64,000 nt of DNA, from NCBI RefSeq assembly GCF_002954265.1, contig NZ_PPSL01000002.1, positions 1,054,001 to 1,118,000 on the forward strand, read 5' to 3'. Below the pieces are notes generated by a model, which did no database searches, was not told where the DNA came from, and saw only the letters and a program-made list of their open reading frames with translations. The number at the start of each line of letters is the position of its first letter. Position 1 is the stretch's first letter. This document shows, piece by piece, positions 60,373-64,000 of the stretch. Both the position numbers and the translations under genes were made by a program. This stretch comes from Flavipsychrobacter stenotrophus. GTDB lineage: Bacteria > Bacteroidota > Bacteroidia > Chitinophagales > Chitinophagaceae.

Positions 60373-61230
60373 GTGCGCAATTTCATACTCATCATACGGC
60401 GTTTCTTCAACCTGATACTCTTTGCAGGGTTGGAGATATTGTGCCTGGTGTTGATCTCGCATGCCCACAATCTGCAGGGCGATGAGATAGTGAGTTCTGC
60501 TAACACGGCTGTTGGTATTCTCTATGAGAAGAAGAGTGATATGGACAAGTACTTTGGCCTTGGCAGAATGAATGATAGCCTGCTGAACGAGAACATGAGG
60601 CTGCGCAAAATAGTAGACCAATACCGCACGGTAGATACCCTTAAGGATATGCCGGTGCGCAGAGAACTAGCCACATCAGACACCACAACCCATGTAGTGA
60701 AGTATGCTGACTATGTATATCGCACGGCCAGGGTAATAAATAACTCGGTAGACGGAGTAAACAACTACATTACCATTAACCGCGGAACCAAAGACGGCAT
60801 TGTGAAAGGCATGAGCGTTATTTCCGGTACAGGTCTTGTAGGGCGTGTAGAATACGTCACTGCGCATTTCGCCAGCATATTATCTATACTCAGCAACAAG
60901 CAGCAGGTAAGTGCCAAGCTGAAGGATGGTACATTTAAGTCAACAGTATGGGACAATGAAAGGCCTGAGGTTTTCCTGATGAAGGATATGCCACCTGAAG
61001 CAAAGATCAAAAAGGGCGATTCTGTGTTCACAACATCTTTTGGCAACACATTCCCACCTGATGTATTGATAGGAACGGTAAATGTAATAGAGATCAACAA
61101 AAAGAACGGCAAGCAGCAATTATACCTGAAGCCGGCTACCAATTTCAGAAGCCTGCAGTATGTGTATGTACTGGAGAACCTTATGGATGCAGAGCGAAAA
61201 CAACTGGAAGAAGTACCGGTAAAAAAGTAA
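60373..61230 (+). CDS. mreC: rod-shape protein MreC
   Basis: MreC is a periplasmic scaffold tied to the inner membrane, linking MreB/MreD to PBP2. The 285-residue protein starts at a GTG (60373); in-frame TAA codons directly upstream exclude an earlier start. It has one N-terminal helix (FFNLILFAGLEILCLVLISHAH), a coiled coil (KSDMDKYFGLGRMNDSLLNENMRLRKIVDQY) and the two beta domains with NRGTKDGIVKGMSVISGTGLVGRVEYV and KKGDSVFTTSFGNTFPPDVLIGTV. It lies 132 nt after mreB and 9 nt before mreD. Confidence 0.94.
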   Translation: MRNFILIIRRFFNLILFAGLEILCLVLISHAHNLQGDEIVSSANTAVGILYEKKSDMDKYFGLGRMNDSLLNENMRLRKIVDQYRTVDTLKDMPVRRELATSDTTTHVVKYADYVYRTARVINNSVDGVNNYITINRGTKDGIVKGMSVISGTGLVGRVEYVTAHFASILSILSNKQQVSAKLKDGTFKSTVWDNERPEVFLMKDMPPEAKIKKGDSVFTTSFGNTFPPDVLIGTVNVIEINKKNGKQQLYLKPATNFRSLQYVYVLENLMDAERKQLEEVPVKK

Positions 61231-61239
61231 CAGAACAAA

Positions 61240-61782
61240 ATGAACGTTTACATAAAAAACATCTTACGCTTTTGCATTATTGTAATACTACAGGTATTCA
61301 TACTGCAGCGTATTACCCTGCATTGGTTTACAGAACCGGCAGGTGCTTTATTTATTCCGTTCATCTACCCCCTCTTCATTTTATTGCTGCCCTTTGAAAC
61401 CCCGGTATGGCTGCTATTGATTCTTGGCTTCATTCTGGGCGTTACTGTGGATTCATTTATGACCACTGCGGGCATGCATGCTTGCGCCACGGTGCTTATA
61501 GCTTACCTGCGTACCAATGTACTGAACGCCTTGATGCCACGTAATCTTTCTGAATACATTAATCAGCAACCATCAATTAAAAATATGGGTTGGATGCCAT
61601 TCCTGGTATACAGCGGATTCCTGATCATCCTTCATCACCTGGTATTCTTCACCATTGAATCCTGGTCGTTCGTGAGCTTTGGCTCCCTCATGCTGAAGGT
61701 AGGTGCATCATTTGTCACCTCTATGTTGTTCATCATTGTATACATCCTGCTCTTCACCCGCCAGAATGTTTCAAGGGCCTAG
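61240..61782 (+). CDS. mreD: rod-shape protein MreD
   Basis: The 180-residue protein has about five to six hydrophobic helices covering its whole length, as in MreD of Bacteroidota (RITLHWFTEPAGALFIPFIYPLFILLLPFETPVWLLLILGFILGVTVDSFMTTAGMHACATVLIAYLR). It completes the MreB-MreC-MreD set. Its TAG stop shares a CTAG with the stop codon of the convergent phage-like gene. No mrdA or rodA follows within the window, as they usually would. Confidence 0.92.
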   Translation: MNVYIKNILRFCIIVILQVFILQRITLHWFTEPAGALFIPFIYPLFILLLPFETPVWLLLILGFILGVTVDSFMTTAGMHACATVLIAYLRTNVLNALMPRNLSEYINQQPSIKNMGWMPFLVYSGFLIILHHLVFFTIESWSFVSFGSLMLKVGASFVTSMLFIIVYILLFTRQNVSRA

Positions 61783-62600
61783 TCAAGAGGAATGATTGCG
61801 TTGAACACAACAGTATAAGCAGGAACTGTAGCTTCAGGCCTAATGAAATTTACATAAATCTGACCAACATTATTTATCACGCTAGACATATGTTTTACCC
61901 AGGCAACACCTAGGTCGTCTTTAAACATTGCTGAGGCATAATAATGGGTGAGAAAATAGTTTGTCGTGTTGGGTGCATATTCGGCTGGCAAAGTCCCTAG
62001 CAATGAATTCGCCGGCGACGCAGCAAAATTCTGTGCATTATTAGCAGTAAGCTGTGCCTGTATGGTCAATGTGTTAGTTAACCAGTTTTTCTTATAGTAA
62101 ATAGTGCCCGACACGCCGCCAAGCGAAGCCAGCGTACCCACCGGCAGCGTATTCCATGTTGTTTCTCTTCCGTTCAATCCAAACTGTGTATGATAGGGTA
62201 CCGCAACACTGTAAGGAAATTGGGATGAAGACGTAACAGCCGGGCCCGAACTAAGCATGGCCGTAACATTACTTACTGCAGGAAAAGAACTGCCATCATT
62301 ATAAGTTAAAGATGTAGTGTTGTTGGCTATAATGACTAGCGGTACATTGGTGCCGGTGGGCGTAACGGTGCTGCCGGTAAATTTGATCATCGTGCCGTTG
62401 TAGAAAAACCAACCATCGGTAATAGTTACAGCACTACCGGCCGTAGTCATAGCCATACCACTAATGATGGTTGGCGTTGAAGAACCTGCACCCAGTGTGC
62501 CCAGTATATTGATACACTCCGTATATGCCTTTTGCATATGGTCCAGCTCATCCTGTGTAAGCGGGAATCCACCCGAATGCGTGAAGTTTATTGATCGCAT
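61779..62600 (-). CDS. phage tail-like protein, probably fibre or tip component
   Basis: The 273-residue protein starts MRSINFTHSGGFPLTQDELDHMQKAYTECINILGTLG. It continues with a Thr-, Ser- and Gly-rich beta stretch (SGMAMTTAGSAVTITDGWFFYNGTMIKFTGSTVTPTG) typical of phage tail-fibre or head-fibre-like repeats, and a collar-like end. No signal peptide. It is the most downstream gene of a minus-strand cassette (with 62642-63145 and 63166-63993) that continues to the right. Assignment to a tail structure rests on context and composition. Confidence 0.6.
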   Translation of the reverse strand: MRSINFTHSGGFPLTQDELDHMQKAYTECINILGTLGAGSSTPTIISGMAMTTAGSAVTITDGWFFYNGTMIKFTGSTVTPTGTNVPLVIIANNTTSLTYNDGSSFPAVSNVTAMLSSGPAVTSSSQFPYSVAVPYHTQFGLNGRETTWNTLPVGTLASLGGVSGTIYYKKNWLTNTLTIQAQLTANNAQNFAASPANSLLGTLPAEYAPNTTNYFLTHYYASAMFKDDLGVAWVKHMSSVINNVGQIYVNFIRPEATVPAYTVVFNAIIPLD

Positions 62601-62641
62601 AAATTTCTTTTATTGGTTGTTGGAATTATTATGAAGTGCGT

Positions 62642-63145
62642 TTAATATGTTACTACATTATACCTGTTACGCGATGGCAATCTATACTTGTCTATCAGCG
62701 CATTCATACGATCAGTATCCCATACTACAGCTACAGGCACCTTTACAATAAAGTGGTAACCGCTATAGTTTACTTCCGTTCTGGTATACAACCAGGATGG
62801 GTTGGCATATGCAACAGTTACCGGCTCTCCGATTTTGCCTAAATAAAGCGGATGCAGCTCTGAAGGAAGGAATACATACTGTGGGTCGAATATAACGTCA
62901 TCTACCACCTGTATACCCCTGTTTACCGGGTCAAACACGTCGTTGAGCACCGCCTGTAAAAAGACTACCTGCCCATTGTGCGTTAATGTGTAGATATTCG
63001 CATTGCGGTTTTGTGTGAATTTGTAATACAACTCACGCACCGGCGTTACCAGGCACCTGAGCCAATGCATCATTATGGGCTTTCTCAACCGTACAGGCAA
63101 CAATAGCCTGATCAGTTCCGGGAAGTCAACTTCAAAGTAGGACAT
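62642..63145 (-). CDS. hypothetical phage-like structural protein
   Basis: The 167-residue protein starts MSYFEVDFPELIRLLLPVRLRKPIMMHWLRCLVTPVRELYYKF. It contains VFDPVNRGIQVVDDVIFDPQYVFLPSELHPLYLGKIGEP. This looks like a small tail or baseplate assembly component of Bacteroidota prophages, but I do not recognise a named family. It lies 41 nt upstream of the fibre-like gene and 20 nt after the baseplate-J-like gene, in one operon. Confidence 0.6.
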   Translation of the reverse strand: MSYFEVDFPELIRLLLPVRLRKPIMMHWLRCLVTPVRELYYKFTQNRNANIYTLTHNGQVVFLQAVLNDVFDPVNRGIQVVDDVIFDPQYVFLPSELHPLYLGKIGEPVTVAYANPSWLYTRTEVNYSGYHFIVKVPVAVVWDTDRMNALIDKYRLPSRNRYNVVTY

Positions 63146-63165
63146 AGTTATAGTGCTTAATATTA

Positions 63166-63993
63166 TCAGATAGGGCTGTGAGAAATATAGGTTGCATTGG
63201 CCAACAGATAAGATTCGTCAGCTACCATGTAGCCGGCATCAGGTGCATACTCCACGGTTACCGGTGTGTAGGGCAACGCGGCATAGGTAGCAGCTGCATA
63301 TACTACAACACCTATCACCACTCCCTCAATTCCCTGCAATGCGGCAATAAGGTTATTTATAACAAACAATCCGTTAAATGGCAGTGCCTTAAGAAATTGC
63401 TTCACTGCATCTTTCACCGGATATGTGCTAGATCCATCTATGCGCGCTCCCGTAGCATCCAGCACAAGCGGATCATAGTAAATGGTCAGCTGTAGCCTCA
63501 GCACATCCGGGTTACCACTGGTTATCTGCATACGCACTCCGGCATCTTTTATGAGTTGGATGTATGCTGTAAAAGCGGTTAGTTGAGTCACGCTCAAAGG
63601 TGCCAGCGACCCGCCACTAAGCGTAGCTACCTTTAGTCTCACCAGGCTGGGCAATTCAACCGCCGCAGCGTAGCTGATAATGGCAACAGTAGGGTCAATA
63701 GTTGGTGTTACATAACTATCGCTTTCATAAGGCAGCAATACACCGTATTGAAATTGTCTTGCTTTAGTTACATACCATTGTAGTGTATGTGCGCGCTGGG
63801 TGGCAATGATCTGATCCACCTCGGCTTTGTGTGCATCAAAGTAGTTCTCCAGCACCCACTGACAAACAGCTACTACATAGGTCCACAGTAGCCATATAGC
63901 AGTATTGCTTGTACTGGTCAGCCCACTTAGTGTTGGATCCATCAGCTTAGCGGTAATTATCGATTGTTGTATTTGCGCTATGGTGCGAGCCAT
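63166..63993 (-). CDS. baseplate J-like phage protein
   Basis: The 275-residue protein starts MARTIAQIQQSIITAKLMDPTLSGLTSTSNTAIWLLWTYVVAVCQWVLENYFDAHKAEVDQIIATQRAHTLQWYVTKARQFQYG. This is the helical opening of baseplate J-like proteins (contractile or siphovirus-type tail), in which the 'AEVDxxI' and 'T-W' positions are kept. The C-terminal half, with DAVKQFLKALPFNGLFVINNLIAALQGIEGVVIGVVV, fits the J-like family ending. It would form part of the tail baseplate. It starts 7 nt before the right window edge and likely follows other tail genes upstream. Confidence 0.6.
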   Translation of the reverse strand: MARTIAQIQQSIITAKLMDPTLSGLTSTSNTAIWLLWTYVVAVCQWVLENYFDAHKAEVDQIIATQRAHTLQWYVTKARQFQYGVLLPYESDSYVTPTIDPTVAIISYAAAVELPSLVRLKVATLSGGSLAPLSVTQLTAFTAYIQLIKDAGVRMQITSGNPDVLRLQLTIYYDPLVLDATGARIDGSSTYPVKDAVKQFLKALPFNGLFVINNLIAALQGIEGVVIGVVVYAAATYAALPYTPVTVEYAPDAGYMVADESYLLANATYISHSPI

Positions 63994-64000
63994 AATTTAG

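Noticed and set aside
1-64000. CRISPR arrays, insertion sequences, rRNA operons
   Set aside because: I looked for regularly spaced direct repeats, transposase motifs with terminal repeats and rRNA signatures, and saw none.

Overview
This window looks like a chromosomal segment of a Bacteroidota bacterium, most likely a member of the Chitinophagales/Chitinophagaceae. The evidence is a SusC/SusD pair, six secreted proteins that end in type IX secretion (T9SS) type A sorting domains, tandem DUF3857/transglutaminase-like proteins, a LytS/LytTR two-component pair, a dihydroorotase-like/DUF4199 pair, a CarB that lacks the allosteric C-terminal domain, and many -7 boxes of the Bacteroidota form TAnnTTTG. 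One tRNA gene, tRNA-Leu(TAG), is present. I saw no rRNA, insertion sequence or CRISPR array.

Layout from left to right. 1-4.1 kb: a cut-off MsbA-type ABC exporter, a ParE/RelE toxin-antitoxin pair, an alpha/beta hydrolase, a small membrane protein and an LtrA-family protein. 4.4-9.6 kb: cysS, an acyltransferase-3 protein, two hypothetical exported proteins and a LytTR response regulator, whose histidine kinase follows at 9.6-11.2 kb. 11.4-19.9 kb: tRNA-Leu, two tandem paralogous T9SS clients, purH, several small exported proteins, an outer-membrane protein gene broken by a one-base frameshift, a GNAT acetyltransferase and a YafV-like omega-amidase. 20-25.5 kb: a SusC/SusD/lipoprotein operon. 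25.8-29.8 kb: a glycosyltransferase facing a dihydroorotase-like/DUF4199 pair, then a secreted MsrB. 30-35 kb: two DUF3857 proteins in one operon, one with an intact and one with a degenerate transglutaminase core.

The most unusual block is at 35.3-41.2 kb. It is a tightly packed minus-strand operon with, in transcription order, a SpeD-like AdoMet decarboxylase that lacks the usual catalytic Cys, a zinc-ribbon/DUF4178 membrane protein, a tiny membrane protein, a membrane-anchored aminopropyltransferase, a Tat-exported FAD oxidoreductase and a polytopic membrane protein. It reads as a membrane-associated polyamine-type chemistry system. In this genome it seems damaged, because the aminopropyltransferase gene has lost its middle transmembrane part and is out of frame. 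Next to it is a MazF-type toxin-antitoxin pair whose toxin carries an in-frame TGA.

42-58.7 kb: an M3 dipeptidyl carboxypeptidase, a cluster of T9SS surface proteins (including a 1378-residue lamin-tail-like protein and a six-repeat NHL propeller), photolyase, an acyl-CoA thioesterase, a GT-C-like membrane protein and carB behind a structured leader. 59-64 kb: mreB-mreC-mreD. Where mrdA and rodA would normally follow, a convergent cassette of phage-tail/baseplate-like genes begins and runs off the window.

Three genes in 25 kb are disrupted (a homopolymer frameshift, an internal deletion with frameshift, and a nonsense codon). This is either real decay of dispensable functions or residual assembly error, and only reads can tell which.
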